51,283 bases of DNA from Candidatus Omnitrophota bacterium (GCA_018894435.1 JAHIPI010000069.1:1-51283), one strand, 5' to 3'. Positions 14,306 through 23,072 are shown, numbered from the stretch's first letter. Notes: a model not told the origin generated them from the letters alone. Numbers and translations are program-made.

Positions 14306-14888
14306 TTTCCATAAATATGCGGAACGTATAGAGCTTTACAAGAGATTTGGATGTGATATCGAAAAAGAACGTAAATTTATCCTGGAGAAAGCGAGCCCGC
14401 TTTCAGGGGATATCCTGGAGATAGGAACGGGCAAGGGATATATGGCGATAACATTGGCGCAGCTGGGACTGAATTTCACAACTGTTGATATATCCGCCGA
14501 AGAACAGGAATTTGCGCGGCAAAATATCAAACATCTGAATCTGGAGAGGTTCGTAGATTTCAGAATAGAAAACGCCGAGGCCTTAAATTTTCAAAACGAT
14601 AGTTTTGATATTGCACTTTCGGTTAACACCCTTCACCATCTAAAAAACCCTTTTAAGGTCATCGATGAAATGCTAAGAGTTCTTAGGCCTGGGGGCAGGA
14701 TTGTTTTAAGCGATTTCACCAAAAAAGGGTTTAGCATAATTGAGATGATTCATAAGATGGAAGGAAGAAAGCACGACGCGCATACCGTAAAATTAGTTGA
14801 CGTAAAAAAATATCTCAAAGATCAAAACCTGGTATTTGAGGAATCTTCCAGCAAATATCAAGAAGTGTTTATAGTTCACAAAAAATAA
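14286..14888 (+). CDS. Class I SAM-dependent methyltransferase
   Basis: About 200 residues from ATG 14286, overlapping the NifX gene by 20 bases. The Rossmann-fold motifs are ILEIGTGKGYMAI (motif I), TTVDIS (acidic end of strand 2), IENAEALNFQNDSFDIALSVNTLHHL (read in two parts) and LRPGGRIVLSDF. Small-molecule methyltransferases of this type are sometimes found in iron-sulfur or corrinoid gene clusters. The substrate is unknown. Confidence 0.8.
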   Translation: MKNLKNSFHKYAERIELYKRFGCDIEKERKFILEKASPLSGDILEIGTGKGYMAITLAQLGLNFTTVDISAEEQEFARQNIKHLNLERFVDFRIENAEALNFQNDSFDIALSVNTLHHLKNPFKVIDEMLRVLRPGGRIVLSDFTKKGFSIIEMIHKMEGRKHDAHTVKLVDVKKYLKDQNLVFEESSSKYQEVFIVHKK

Positions 14889-14892
14889 GAAT

Positions 14893-15759
14893 ATGATAAT
14901 ATCGATTGCGAGCGGAAAAGGCGGCACGGGCAAGACCACCATTGCGGTGAATTTGGCCCTCTCTTTTAAAAACGTTCAGCTTCTTGACTGCGATGTTGAA
15001 GGGCCGAATGCCCATATTTTTATAAAGCCTGAGATTAAAAGGCGGGAACCTGCCTATATTCCTGTACCCGAAGTCGACGAAACTAAGTGCAGCTACTGCG
15101 GAATGTGCAGAAAAGTTTGCGCATATAATGCTATTGCGGTGTTCCCGCCTTCTGATGATAATAAAAAGGGCAGCGTCCTTATTTTCCCACACCTATGCCA
15201 TGGCTGCGGCGCGTGCAGCCTCCTTTGTCCCGCGATGGCAATAAAAGAAGTAAATAAAGGTATCGGTATTATCGAGATAGGAGGTAAAGACGATTTGCAG
15301 TTTATCCACGGTCGCCTCAACATTGGGGAAGCGATGTCTCCGCCGATCATACGACAGGTTAAAAATTACATAAATCCTACGCGCACAGTTATAATAGATG
15401 CCCCTCCGGGTACATCTTGTCCCGTAATTACAGCGGTGAAAGGAAGCGATTTTTGTATTTTAGTGACCGAACCGACGCCTTTCGGCCTTAACGATCTTAT
15501 CTTGGCAGTTGAGGTAGTAAAAAAACTAAAAATACCATTCGGTATCGTGATTAATTGCGCCGATATAGGAGACGATAACGTTGATAAATATTGTCAGGAT
15601 AATAAAATACCGATACTTCTCCGCATACCCTTTGATAGAGAAATAGCTCTTTTATATTCCAAGGGGATACCGATAGTCCATGCGAAAAAAGAGTACAAAG
15701 AAAAATTTCAGAATATGTTTAACTCAGTATCGAAGCTATTAACCCCGAGAGCGTTATGA
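14893..15759 (+). CDS. MinD-family ATPase with 2x4Fe-4S insert (copy 1)
   Basis: A 288-residue P-loop ATPase of the MinD/Mrp superfamily with deviant Walker A SGKGGTGKTT (7-16), DCDVEGPNAH, DAPPGTSCPV (switch II) and a late NCAD motif. A bacterial-ferredoxin-like domain is inserted after strand 2, with clusters C66/C69/C72/C76 and C102/C105/C108/C112. Family members occur in pairs, often next to NifX-like or orange-protein genes, and are thought to couple ATP hydrolysis to metal-cluster handling. The next gene is its paralogue, overlapping by 4 bases. Confidence 0.88.
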   Translation: MIISIASGKGGTGKTTIAVNLALSFKNVQLLDCDVEGPNAHIFIKPEIKRREPAYIPVPEVDETKCSYCGMCRKVCAYNAIAVFPPSDDNKKGSVLIFPHLCHGCGACSLLCPAMAIKEVNKGIGIIEIGGKDDLQFIHGRLNIGEAMSPPIIRQVKNYINPTRTVIIDAPPGTSCPVITAVKGSDFCILVTEPTPFGLNDLILAVEVVKKLKIPFGIVINCADIGDDNVDKYCQDNKIPILLRIPFDREIALLYSKGIPIVHAKKEYKEKFQNMFNSVSKLLTPRAL

Positions 15760-16622
15760 AGCAGATTGTTATAATTAGCGGCAAAGGCGGAACGGGGAAG
15801 ACCGTATTGACTGCCTCTTTTGCTGCCCTTGCAAAGAATAAAGTCATGGTTGACTGCGATGTGGACGCGGCGGACCTTCATCTTTTATTGCAGCCGGTTA
15901 TTAAAGAGAGGCATGAATTTAAAAGCGGTAAAACTGCGCGCATTGATGCGGCAGCGTGCCAACAATGCAGTAAATGTATCAATGTCTGCAGATTTGGCGC
16001 CATAAGGGATGATTTTACTGTTGATGCCATATCATGCGAGGGGTGCGGCCTGTGCAGTTACGTATGTTTTGACGGCGCCATAATTATGGAGGAGAATCTA
16101 TCGGGCGAATGGTTTATTTCGGATACGAAATACGGCCCTTTTGTTCACGCTAAATTAGGGATTGCCGAGGAAAATTCGGGCAAGCTTGTCGCTAAGATAC
16201 GGCAGGTTGCGAAAGAGATAGCCGAAAAAAACGCAATGGATTATGTAATTGTTGACGGCCCTCCGGGTATCGGGTGCCCCGTTATTGCGTCACTCGCTGG
16301 TGCCGATTGCGCGCTTATAGTCACGGAACCCACGCTCTCGGGCCTCCATGATGCCGAAAGAGTCATAGAAGTAGCGCGGCATTTTAAAATTCCCGTTAAA
16401 CTGGTAGTGAACAAATATGATCTTAATCCAGACATGTCAGACAAAATAGAATATTTTTGTAAAGAGAACGCCATCCCTGTGATCGGGAAAATAGCGTTTG
16501 ATAAAGTGGTTATAGAATCAATAGTTAAAGGCAGAACTATCGTTGAATATACGAACGGAAAGATCAAAGAAGAAGTGGTAAAAATTTGGGAAGAGCTGAA
16601 GGGGTTCTCTCAATGCAGATAA
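15756..16622 (+). CDS. MinD-family ATPase with 2x4Fe-4S insert (copy 2)
   Basis: A 288-residue paralogue of the preceding protein with Walker A SGKGGTGKT (8-16), DCDVDAADLH, cluster cysteines C68/C71/C74/C78 and C94/C97/C100/C104, and DGPPGIGCPV. Its ATG overlaps the previous stop (ATGA), so the pair is translationally coupled and may form a heterodimer, as proposed for similar tandem pairs. The equal length and conserved ligands indicate that both are functional. Confidence 0.88.
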   Translation: MKQIVIISGKGGTGKTVLTASFAALAKNKVMVDCDVDAADLHLLLQPVIKERHEFKSGKTARIDAAACQQCSKCINVCRFGAIRDDFTVDAISCEGCGLCSYVCFDGAIIMEENLSGEWFISDTKYGPFVHAKLGIAEENSGKLVAKIRQVAKEIAEKNAMDYVIVDGPPGIGCPVIASLAGADCALIVTEPTLSGLHDAERVIEVARHFKIPVKLVVNKYDLNPDMSDKIEYFCKENAIPVIGKIAFDKVVIESIVKGRTIVEYTNGKIKEEVVKIWEELKGFSQCR

Positions 16623-17326
16623 AGATACTTTTTGACAAAATAACCGAAGACAAATCTCTTCACACTGGATGGGGCGTTTCATTCTTAATCAATGGCAGAA
16701 TATTATTCGATACGGGCGAAAACGGGCAATGGCTTCTTGAGAATATGCAGATTTCGGGCATAGATGTAAGGAAAATAGAAGCGGTAATAATTTCTCACGA
16801 TCATTGGGATCATACCGGAGGTTTGTGGGAGATATTGGTTAAGGGAAAAGGGCTTAAAGTTTATAGCTGCCCGCATTTTAGTAAAGAATTTAAGGAAAAA
16901 GTAAAAAATCTTCAAGGAGAACTGATAGAAGCCGATAATTTTATGGAAATTTCGAAGGATATTTTTGTTACCGGCGAAATAGGCGGGGCGTATAATGGCA
17001 GATATATGCCGGAGCAGGCGCTTATGGTAAAAACGAAAAACGGTTTGAGCGTAATAACCGGTTGTGCCCACCCGAGTATAATAAAAATACTGGGAAGGGT
17101 AAAAGAAAAATTTCCTGACGATGTTATATATTCAGTGTTTGGAGGGTTTCATTTGAAAGAAGATGATAAAAGGGCCGTAGAGATTGCCGCTGAAAGGTTT
17201 AAAGAGATGAAAATTAAAAAAGCCGGCCCGACGCATTGCAGTGGAGAGGTCGCGGAAGAGATTTTTAAGGAGCAATACGGCGATAATTTCATACAAATTC
17301 TGGTAGGGCAGACTTTAGAAATTTAA
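16613..17326 (+). CDS. Metallo-beta-lactamase fold hydrolase (DHPS-like)
   Basis: A 237-residue protein from ATG 16613 with the zinc motif SHDHWDHTGG (H62, H64, D66, H67). The downstream ligand His is in GCAHPSI, and GGFHL and THCSG lie near the C-terminus. The short, TGENGQW-containing form resembles the archaeal/bacterial 7,8-dihydropterin-6-methyl-4-(beta-D-ribofuranosyl)aminobenzene phosphate synthase-like subgroup. That name is a family label rather than evidence of the reaction. It overlaps the ATPase gene by 10 bases. Confidence 0.75.
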   Translation: MQIKILFDKITEDKSLHTGWGVSFLINGRILFDTGENGQWLLENMQISGIDVRKIEAVIISHDHWDHTGGLWEILVKGKGLKVYSCPHFSKEFKEKVKNLQGELIEADNFMEISKDIFVTGEIGGAYNGRYMPEQALMVKTKNGLSVITGCAHPSIIKILGRVKEKFPDDVIYSVFGGFHLKEDDKRAVEIAAERFKEMKIKKAGPTHCSGEVAEEIFKEQYGDNFIQILVGQTLEI

Positions 17327-17343
17327 TCGAAAAGAATAATATT

Positions 17344-17670
17344 ATGAGAATCTGTATTCCCACGGAAATACCTAAAGATAAAAATACAGTTGTGTATGGT
17401 CATCTTGAGCGCGCGCCGTTTTTTACCATTTATGACAGCGAGAAACATACCTTTACTTCTCACCCCATGGGGGCATTAGATGGTAAAAATGTTGATATTG
17501 TCATCTGCGGCGGCATGAGTGCTGATGCTCTGCAGAAACTTAATGAAGCAGGTGTTAGAGTTTATATAGCAAGTTCTGGGACAGTGGAAGAAGTTATTAA
17601 AAAATACAAACAAGACAAATTAGAGGAAATTACCGTTGAAAATTCCCGTAATAATCTCCATTGTTGCTAA
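17344..17670 (+). CDS. Third NifX-like protein
   Basis: A 108-residue short NifX/NifB-fold protein: MRICIPTEIP, YGHLERAPFFTIYD, VICGGMSADALQKLNEAGV and SGTVEEVIKKY. It ends in a CC pair (NNLHCC) that could bind metal. It is more divergent than the two proteins at 13464 and 13883. It lies between the hydrolase and FeoA genes. No strong Shine-Dalgarno precedes ATG 17344. Confidence 0.75.
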   Translation: MRICIPTEIPKDKNTVVYGHLERAPFFTIYDSEKHTFTSHPMGALDGKNVDIVICGGMSADALQKLNEAGVRVYIASSGTVEEVIKKYKQDKLEEITVENSRNNLHCC

Positions 17671-17718
17671 GAGGTTATTCATCAATCCGATTTAACTGGA
17701 GGATAACTGAGGTATGAA

Positions 17719-17952
17719 ATGCTAATAGATTTGACTCAAATGCTGCCGGGAGAGGCCGGTGTAATAATAGAAGTTCAAGGTGGCCGCGGCCTAATGAGTA
17801 AAATTCAAAATATGGGAATAAGACCGGGTAAAAGAGTTATCAAAATAAGCTCTCATTTCTGGCGAGGCCCGCAGACTGTAGGAATAGATAATCTACAGGT
17901 TGCGATCGGTTTTGGCATGGCCAGAAGAATTTTTGTACAGGTTGAAAGATGA
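17719..17952 (+). CDS. feoA: FeoA-like ferrous iron transport protein
   Basis: A 77-residue SH3-like small protein typical of FeoA, with LTQMLPGEAGVIIEVQGG, LMSKIQNMGIRPGKRVIK and a final VAIGFGMARRIFVQ. FeoA is a cytoplasmic partner of FeoB. The FeoB start is 4 bases after its stop. GGAGG at 17699-17703 is 15 bases upstream, so translation may start less efficiently or via an alternative site. Confidence 0.85.
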   Translation: MLIDLTQMLPGEAGVIIEVQGGRGLMSKIQNMGIRPGKRVIKISSHFWRGPQTVGIDNLQVAIGFGMARRIFVQVER

Positions 17953-17956
17953 AAAA

Positions 17957-19666
17957 ATGAATAAGATCTTATTGATGGGCAATCCCAACGTCGGCAAAAG
18001 CGCCATATTCTCAAGGCTCACAGGCGCGAGGGTAATGATTTCTAATTATCCCGGTACTACCGTGGAGTTTACGCAGGGCCAGATAAAAATCGGCGATGAG
18101 AGGCCTATCATCATAGATGTGCCCGGTACTTATACGTTAGAACCAACCTGTAAGGCTGAAGAAGTGGCTGTCAATATGTTAAAAGAAGGCGATGTGATTA
18201 TTAATATTATTGATGCCACAAATTTGGAAAGGAATCTTTATTTAACTTTGCAATTGTTGGAGCAGGATATTCCGGTTATTGTAGCTTTAAATATGTGGGA
18301 TGATACCAAACATAGAGGGATTCATATTGATATTAAAAAATTAGAGAAACAATTGGGAGCGCCGGTCGTTCCTACTTGCGGCCTGAGCGGCGAAGGCATT
18401 AAAGAATTGGTTTTGCGCCTGCCGGAGGCAAAAGCCGTAAAGGCTCCCATGGCTTCTGATGCCGAGCGGTGGGAAAAAATCGGGCAGATTGTAGAAGATG
18501 TCCAGAAATTGACTCACCGCCACCATACATTTTTAGAAATATTGGAAGATTTGAGCATTAAACCGCTCACAGGCCTGCCGATTGCTTTGGGCGTCATATA
18601 TTGCGCCTTTTGGGTAATTCGTTTTATCGCTGAGAATTTAATCGGTTATATATTTGAACCTTTATTTGGAAAATTATGGCTGCCTTTAATGATACGATTG
18701 AGCGCACTATTAGGCGAAGGAAGTTTTTTGCATCACTTGCTTATCGGTAATCTTATTGACGGCACAATAAATTTCGGCCAATCCTTCGGACTTTTGACCA
18801 CGGGTTTGTTTGTGCCCATTGCTATGGTACTGCCGTATATATTCAGTTTTTATTTAATATTAGGTATTTTAGAGGATTTTGGATATCTTCCCCGCTTGGC
18901 GATTTTGGTGGATAATCTTATGCATCATCTGGGGCTGCACGGATACGCTGTAATTCCTTTTATTCTAGGCTTAGGCTGCAATGTCCCGGGAGCGTTAGCT
19001 ATTCGCCTCTTAGAAGAACGGCGCGAAAAATTTATCGCCGCTACTTTGATGGCTATCGCCATTCCCTGTATGGCTCAGATTGCGATGATTATCGGTTTGG
19101 TAGGACAAAGAGGGGGAAAGTACGTGGCGATAATATTTTTCACTCTTTTTACTCTTTTGGTGCTCAAAGGATTGATCTTAAATAAAGTCTTAAAAGGCGC
19201 AAGCCCGGAGATACTGATTGAGATACCTCCTTATAGGATGCCTCAGGTTAAGGCCGTAATCAAGAAGCTCTGGATGCGTCTATCCAGTTTCTTAAGGGAG
19301 GCGCTGCCTTTAGTGCTTTTGGGCATACTTTTCGTTAATATACTCTATGCGCTAAAAATTATAGATTTCTTGGCGCACATATTTGCGCCGGTTTTGACAG
19401 GTCTATGGGGTCTCCCCAAAGAAGCTATTTCCGCGCTTATTGTCGGCTTTTTGAGAAAAGACGTTGCCGTAGGTATGCTGGGCCCTCTTAATCTGACTAC
19501 TAAACAGCTTGTAGTCGGTACTACCATTTTAGCCGTTTATTTTCCCTGTATAGCCACTTTTGCAGTATTAATCCGCGAGTTGGGGATAAAAGATATGTTA
19601 AAGTCTGCCTTGATCATGGTTATAGTCGCATTATCGGTGGGAGCGCTTCTCAATCTGATATTGTAA
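17957..19666 (+). CDS. feoB: FeoB ferrous iron transporter, compact form
   Basis: 569 residues from ATG 17957. The G domain has G1 GNPNVGKS, G2 YPGTTVE, G3 DVPGTY and G4 NMWD. A helical linker and about eight membrane helices follow, with the two gate segments (ILGLGCNVPG and the IPCMAQI region) and a Cys-containing YFPCIATF. It is clearly shorter than the roughly 700-770 residues of enterobacterial FeoB, mostly through short loops and a missing C-terminal extension. With FeoA and the Fur boxes upstream it points to Fe(II) uptake under anoxic conditions, although some FeoB-like proteins carry other metals. Confidence 0.9.
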   Translation: MNKILLMGNPNVGKSAIFSRLTGARVMISNYPGTTVEFTQGQIKIGDERPIIIDVPGTYTLEPTCKAEEVAVNMLKEGDVIINIIDATNLERNLYLTLQLLEQDIPVIVALNMWDDTKHRGIHIDIKKLEKQLGAPVVPTCGLSGEGIKELVLRLPEAKAVKAPMASDAERWEKIGQIVEDVQKLTHRHHTFLEILEDLSIKPLTGLPIALGVIYCAFWVIRFIAENLIGYIFEPLFGKLWLPLMIRLSALLGEGSFLHHLLIGNLIDGTINFGQSFGLLTTGLFVPIAMVLPYIFSFYLILGILEDFGYLPRLAILVDNLMHHLGLHGYAVIPFILGLGCNVPGALAIRLLEERREKFIAATLMAIAIPCMAQIAMIIGLVGQRGGKYVAIIFFTLFTLLVLKGLILNKVLKGASPEILIEIPPYRMPQVKAVIKKLWMRLSSFLREALPLVLLGILFVNILYALKIIDFLAHIFAPVLTGLWGLPKEAISALIVGFLRKDVAVGMLGPLNLTTKQLVVGTTILAVYFPCIATFAVLIRELGIKDMLKSALIMVIVALSVGALLNLIL

Positions 19667-19670
19667 ATTG

Positions 19671-19725
19671 ACCCTTTCGACAGCGCTCAGGGTCAACCCT
19701 GAGCAAGCTAGGCGCGTCGAAGGGT
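19671..19725. repeat. Nested palindromic element after feoB
   Basis: The outer arms ACCCTTTCGAC (19671-19681) and GTCGAAGGGT (19716-19725) pair with one bulge. The inner arms GCTCAGGGT (19685-19693) and ACCCTGAGC (19696-19704) pair perfectly over a 2-base loop. The TTCGACAGCGCTCAGGGT style matches widespread bacterial intergenic palindromes (from memory). It may stall or terminate the feo transcript, though no T-tract follows. Its right edge touches the -35 box of the zinc operon. Confidence 0.75.
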
Positions 19726-19759
19726 TGACAAATTTAACCTGTTTTGTTATAATATGTTA
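19725..19759 (+). promoter_or_regulatory. Consensus sigma70 promoter with Zur-like box
   Basis: TTGACA (19725-19730), exactly 17 bases, TATAAT (19748-19753): a perfect consensus promoter. The sequence TGTTATAATATGTTA (19745-19759) matches 12 of 15 bases of the enterobacterial Zur core TGTTATAATATAACA, although part of that match is the -10 box itself. A strong promoter blocked by a repressor at the -10 would suit a zinc-starvation operon. Confidence 0.7.
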
Positions 19760-19784
19760 ACGAAAGAATAAAATTTTCATATTT

Positions 19785-20069
19785 ATGCCCAAAAATAATT
19801 ATTTCAAAAGCGTACTCTTACTTATAGTTTTTGCCTTCCTTTTTCTTGCTATTGGAGCGCGATTCTTCCATAACCACAGCGATTCAGACTTTCACGAAGA
19901 CTGCCCTGTCTGCGTTTGGATAGTTACGTCAGTATTTACATTCTCGATTTTGCTTGTATTCTTTGATTTACTTTTAAGTTGCAGTCATATTTTTATCCCT
20001 TCATTGATTTTTCCTTTCAAGACTTACCACGCATCTCAATATCTGCGCTCTCCACCGGCCTCTATTTGA
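19785..20069 (+). CDS. Small membrane protein with His/Cys-rich loop
   Basis: A 94-residue protein with two hydrophobic segments (about 9-27 and 43-66) and, between them, FHNHSDSDFHEDCPVC (28-43), which holds three His and a CPVC pair well suited to zinc binding. It is the first gene after the consensus promoter and precedes the porin. Similar His/CxxC small proteins occur at the head of zinc-uptake operons, but I cannot name a family. No clear Shine-Dalgarno sequence is present. Confidence 0.6.
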   Translation: MPKNNYFKSVLLLIVFAFLFLAIGARFFHNHSDSDFHEDCPVCVWIVTSVFTFSILLVFFDLLLSCSHIFIPSLIFPFKTYHASQYLRSPPASI

Positions 20070-20135
20070 TGTAGTTCCGATTATCTTTTGCAATTCCCTT
20101 TAAAATTTCGGGTTATATCAAGGAGGTAGGTACCA

Positions 20136-21395
20136 ATGAAAAAACCTTTGGTATTTTTAATTACATTATTTGTGGCATGTCCGTGTCTCTTTGCCCAGAG
20201 CATAGACAGTAAAACAGAGACGGATCAGTTAAGAGAAGATCTGCAGACCCTAAAAGCGCAATTCGAAGATATGAAATCCCAGTATGAGGATAAAATAAAT
20301 CAGTTAGAATCAAAAATCGAAAATCTTGAACAAAAGACAGCCTCGGCAGAAACAAAACCGGCTCAAGTTGCCCAAGCCCCGCAGACAGGCCTCGGCAGGT
20401 ATTTCCAGAGTTTTAATCCAGAAATCAGCGTTATAGGCGATTTTATCTATCATGGTATAAATAAAGACGACGATGACTTACGTAATCAGTTTTCGATGCG
20501 GCAGGCGGAACTTGCTTTTTCCGCACATGTGGACCCTTATGCGCGAGGCGACTTTTTCTTCCATGTCGAACCCGATGGGAATGAATGGCATATAGGGCTT
20601 TGCGAAGGCTATCTTACGCTTCTTAATCCGCCCTATTTAGAAGACCTGCAGGCCAAAATAGGAAAATTCAAGGTTGAATTCGGCAAGGCAAATAAACTTC
20701 ACTTGCATGCGCTGCCGTGGGTCGATTACCCCAACATTATTACCAATTATTTCGGGGGCGAAGGCATGGGTCAGCCGGGCGTTTCCTTAAGTTATCTTAT
20801 TCCGAATCCGTGGGACAAATATATAGAATTGACAGCTCAGGTAGTAGACAACCATAATACGGCAAGTTTCGCCGGAGCCGACGGCGAAGATCTTGTATAT
20901 TTAACGCATCTGAAGAATTTCTTTGATATAAACGAAGAATCTACTATTGAACTTGGCGGAAGTTTTGCTACAGGACGGAATCAAAGCGATCGCAATGACA
21001 AATGGACGTTTCTGGAAGGAGTAGACCTTACCTATAAATGGCGGCCGCTTAAGCAGGGCCTGTACAATTCTTTAATTTCGCAAAGTGAGATATTCCTGAG
21101 CCAAAAGCAGCAGGTAGATGCGCACACGGTAAGTTCTTTGGGCCTGTATTCATCACTGCAGTATCAATTTGCTAAACGCTGGTCGGTGTTTAGCAGGTAT
21201 GACTTCTCGGAATTTCCAGATTATTCCGACAGGCGCGAGCAAGCCGTATCGGGAGGTTTGACTTTTGCTCAAAGTGAATACTGCTTTTGGAGATTACAGT
21301 ATAAACACACTGATAGAAATTACTCTAACAATTCCGATGAAATCTGGCTGCAATGCGATTTTGGCTTGGGGCCTCACAGAAAACATGCATATTGA
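20136..21395 (+). CDS. Outer membrane beta-barrel porin, zinc operon
   Basis: A 419-residue protein with a signal peptide (cleavage near LFAQ), a periplasmic coiled coil (about 28-70, DQLREDLQTLKAQFEDMK and onward) and an Ala/Pro/Gln linker. The rest is an amphipathic beta-barrel domain with many aromatic-ended strands. The coiled coil may anchor the trimer or bind peptidoglycan. The placement directly before ZnuA, ZnuC and ZnuB suggests it admits zinc or a zinc complex across the outer membrane. AAGGAGG precedes the start. Confidence 0.75.
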   Translation: MKKPLVFLITLFVACPCLFAQSIDSKTETDQLREDLQTLKAQFEDMKSQYEDKINQLESKIENLEQKTASAETKPAQVAQAPQTGLGRYFQSFNPEISVIGDFIYHGINKDDDDLRNQFSMRQAELAFSAHVDPYARGDFFFHVEPDGNEWHIGLCEGYLTLLNPPYLEDLQAKIGKFKVEFGKANKLHLHALPWVDYPNIITNYFGGEGMGQPGVSLSYLIPNPWDKYIELTAQVVDNHNTASFAGADGEDLVYLTHLKNFFDINEESTIELGGSFATGRNQSDRNDKWTFLEGVDLTYKWRPLKQGLYNSLISQSEIFLSQKQQVDAHTVSSLGLYSSLQYQFAKRWSVFSRYDFSEFPDYSDRREQAVSGGLTFAQSEYCFWRLQYKHTDRNYSNNSDEIWLQCDFGLGPHRKHAY

Positions 21396-21415
21396 TACTT
21401 TAAGGAGAACTTAAG

Positions 21416-22330
21416 ATGCGAAAACTATTTTTTATGTTAATACTACTTCTCGGGCTTGCTTCAGCCGCACATGCGGATGATAAGATCCGAATACTTACCA
21501 CGACATCCGATCTTAAATCCATCGCAGAATATATCGGCGGCAATAAGGTCGAAGTCGACAGTTTAGCCAAAGGGTATCAAGACCCTCATTTTGTGGAAGC
21601 GAAGCCGTCTTTTATGCTCAAAGCGAAGAAAGCGGACCTTTTTATCCGCGCAGGATTGGAATTGGAAATTGGTTATGAAGAGCTGATTATAGACGGCTCA
21701 AGGAATCCCAAGATAAGGTTTGGTCAACCCGGACATCTTGATGCTTCAGAGGGGGTGTATTTATTAGAAGTGCCCACCACTACAAAAGTGGACCGCTCAA
21801 TGGGCGACGTTCATCCTATGGGTAATCCTCATTACTGGCTCGATCCTCTAAACGTTAAAATTGTCGCTTCCAACATTGCAAATAGGCTGTCCGAGTTATC
21901 GCCTGAAAATGAATCCTATTTTAAGAAGAATCTCGCCGAATTCAATAAAAAAATGGATGAAAAAATGGTTGAATGGCAAGAAAAATTAAAGCCTTTTAAA
22001 GGGCAACAGATCGCTATCTATCATCGCAGCTGGCCTTATTTTGCCGATAGGTTTGGGTTAAAAATTGGTTGTGAGCTTGAACCAAAACCCGGCATCCCGC
22101 CTTCACCGGGACATTTAAAAGAAGTGATCGAGATAATAAAAGAGCGCAATATCAATGCGATTCTTATGGAAGTCTTCTACGATGAAAAGCCGGCAAAATT
22201 TGTTAGTCAACAAACAGGCGCCAAGGTTGTAATTGTGCCAAACTCTGTGGGCGGGACAAAAGAAGCAAAGGATTACTTTAGTCTCATTGATATAATTGTA
22301 GAAGATCTAACGGGGGCTTTAAAAGGATGA
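21416..22330 (+). CDS. znuA: Zinc/manganese ABC transporter substrate-binding protein
   Basis: A 304-residue periplasmic metal-binding protein (cluster 9 family) with a signal peptide (cleavage near AHA/DD). Likely metal ligands are H58 (DPHFVEAKP), H139 (GNPHYWLDP), H203 (YHRSWPYF) and an acidic residue near MEVFYDEK. The His-rich loop typical of many ZnuA proteins is absent. The ATG of the ATPase overlaps its stop. Zinc rather than manganese is favoured by the operon promoter site but not proved. Confidence 0.88.
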   Translation: MRKLFFMLILLLGLASAAHADDKIRILTTTSDLKSIAEYIGGNKVEVDSLAKGYQDPHFVEAKPSFMLKAKKADLFIRAGLELEIGYEELIIDGSRNPKIRFGQPGHLDASEGVYLLEVPTTTKVDRSMGDVHPMGNPHYWLDPLNVKIVASNIANRLSELSPENESYFKKNLAEFNKKMDEKMVEWQEKLKPFKGQQIAIYHRSWPYFADRFGLKIGCELEPKPGIPPSPGHLKEVIEIIKERNINAILMEVFYDEKPAKFVSQQTGAKVVIVPNSVGGTKEAKDYFSLIDIIVEDLTGALKG

Positions 22331-23061
22331 GAAAAATAATCGAATTTAAATCTGTGAAGTTGGGTTACGGCAGAAAAATAATCTTTGACGGCTTAAACTT
22401 CGATATCTATGAAGGAGATTTTCTGGGTATAGTCGGGCCAAACGGCTCCGGCAAGACCACCCTTTTACGCAGCATAATGGGATTACTAAAACCCGCATCA
22501 GGCCAGATTACCAGAGATGCAAATTTACGATTCGGTTATTGTATGCAAAGGCAGTTTATTGACACACTTTTTCCGTTTACTGTTTTTGAGATTGTGATGA
22601 TGGCACGGGCAAAAATTATCGGATCTTTAAAGAAGCCGTCAGGGAAAGATAAAGATACGGTTCTTCAGGCTATGGAAGCCGTGGGCATTCTGGATTTATC
22701 TTCCGAGTGTTTTTACAATCTATCCGGCGGTCAGAAACAAAAAGTACTTATTGCCAGGGCCTTGGCCTTAGAACCTAATTTCTTAGTTTTAGATGAACCG
22801 ACTACGGATTTGGATATCAAGGCCGAAAGGGAGATCCTTGAATTGATAAAGACTCTCCATTTCAAAAAGAATTTAACCGTAGCTTTGGTCACGCATGAGT
22901 TGAATGAGGTAATAAACTTAGCGCAAAAGTTTATGTTTTTGAATAAAAGCATTCCGCATAAGATTTTTAAGAAAGAGGAACTAAGTGCCGAACTGCTTTC
23001 CGAGATCTTTGATACCGAGATAAAGATAAACGAAATTGATGGAAAATCTATGATTCTTTAA
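22327..23061 (+). CDS. znuC: Metal ABC transporter ATP-binding protein
   Basis: A 244-residue ABC ATPase with Walker A GPNGSGKTT, signature NLSGGQKQKVLIARAL, Walker B FLVLDEPTTDLD and switch His in LVTHE. It starts on the ATGA that ends the binding-protein gene. This is the energising subunit of the ZnuABC-type importer. Confidence 0.9.
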   Translation: MRKIIEFKSVKLGYGRKIIFDGLNFDIYEGDFLGIVGPNGSGKTTLLRSIMGLLKPASGQITRDANLRFGYCMQRQFIDTLFPFTVFEIVMMARAKIIGSLKKPSGKDKDTVLQAMEAVGILDLSSECFYNLSGGQKQKVLIARALALEPNFLVLDEPTTDLDIKAEREILELIKTLHFKKNLTVALVTHELNEVINLAQKFMFLNKSIPHKIFKKEELSAELLSEIFDTEIKINEIDGKSMIL

Positions 23062-23072
23062 AAGAGGTGGAT

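Noticed and set aside
13464-17670. Nitrogenase cluster
   Set aside because: NifX/NifB-like domains are present but there is no nifHDK, and the proteins belong to the stand-alone NifX/ORP-like group.
17671-17718. Fur box or riboswitch directly before feoA
   Set aside because: No match to AATGATAATCATT-like symmetry or to a known riboswitch core was visible.
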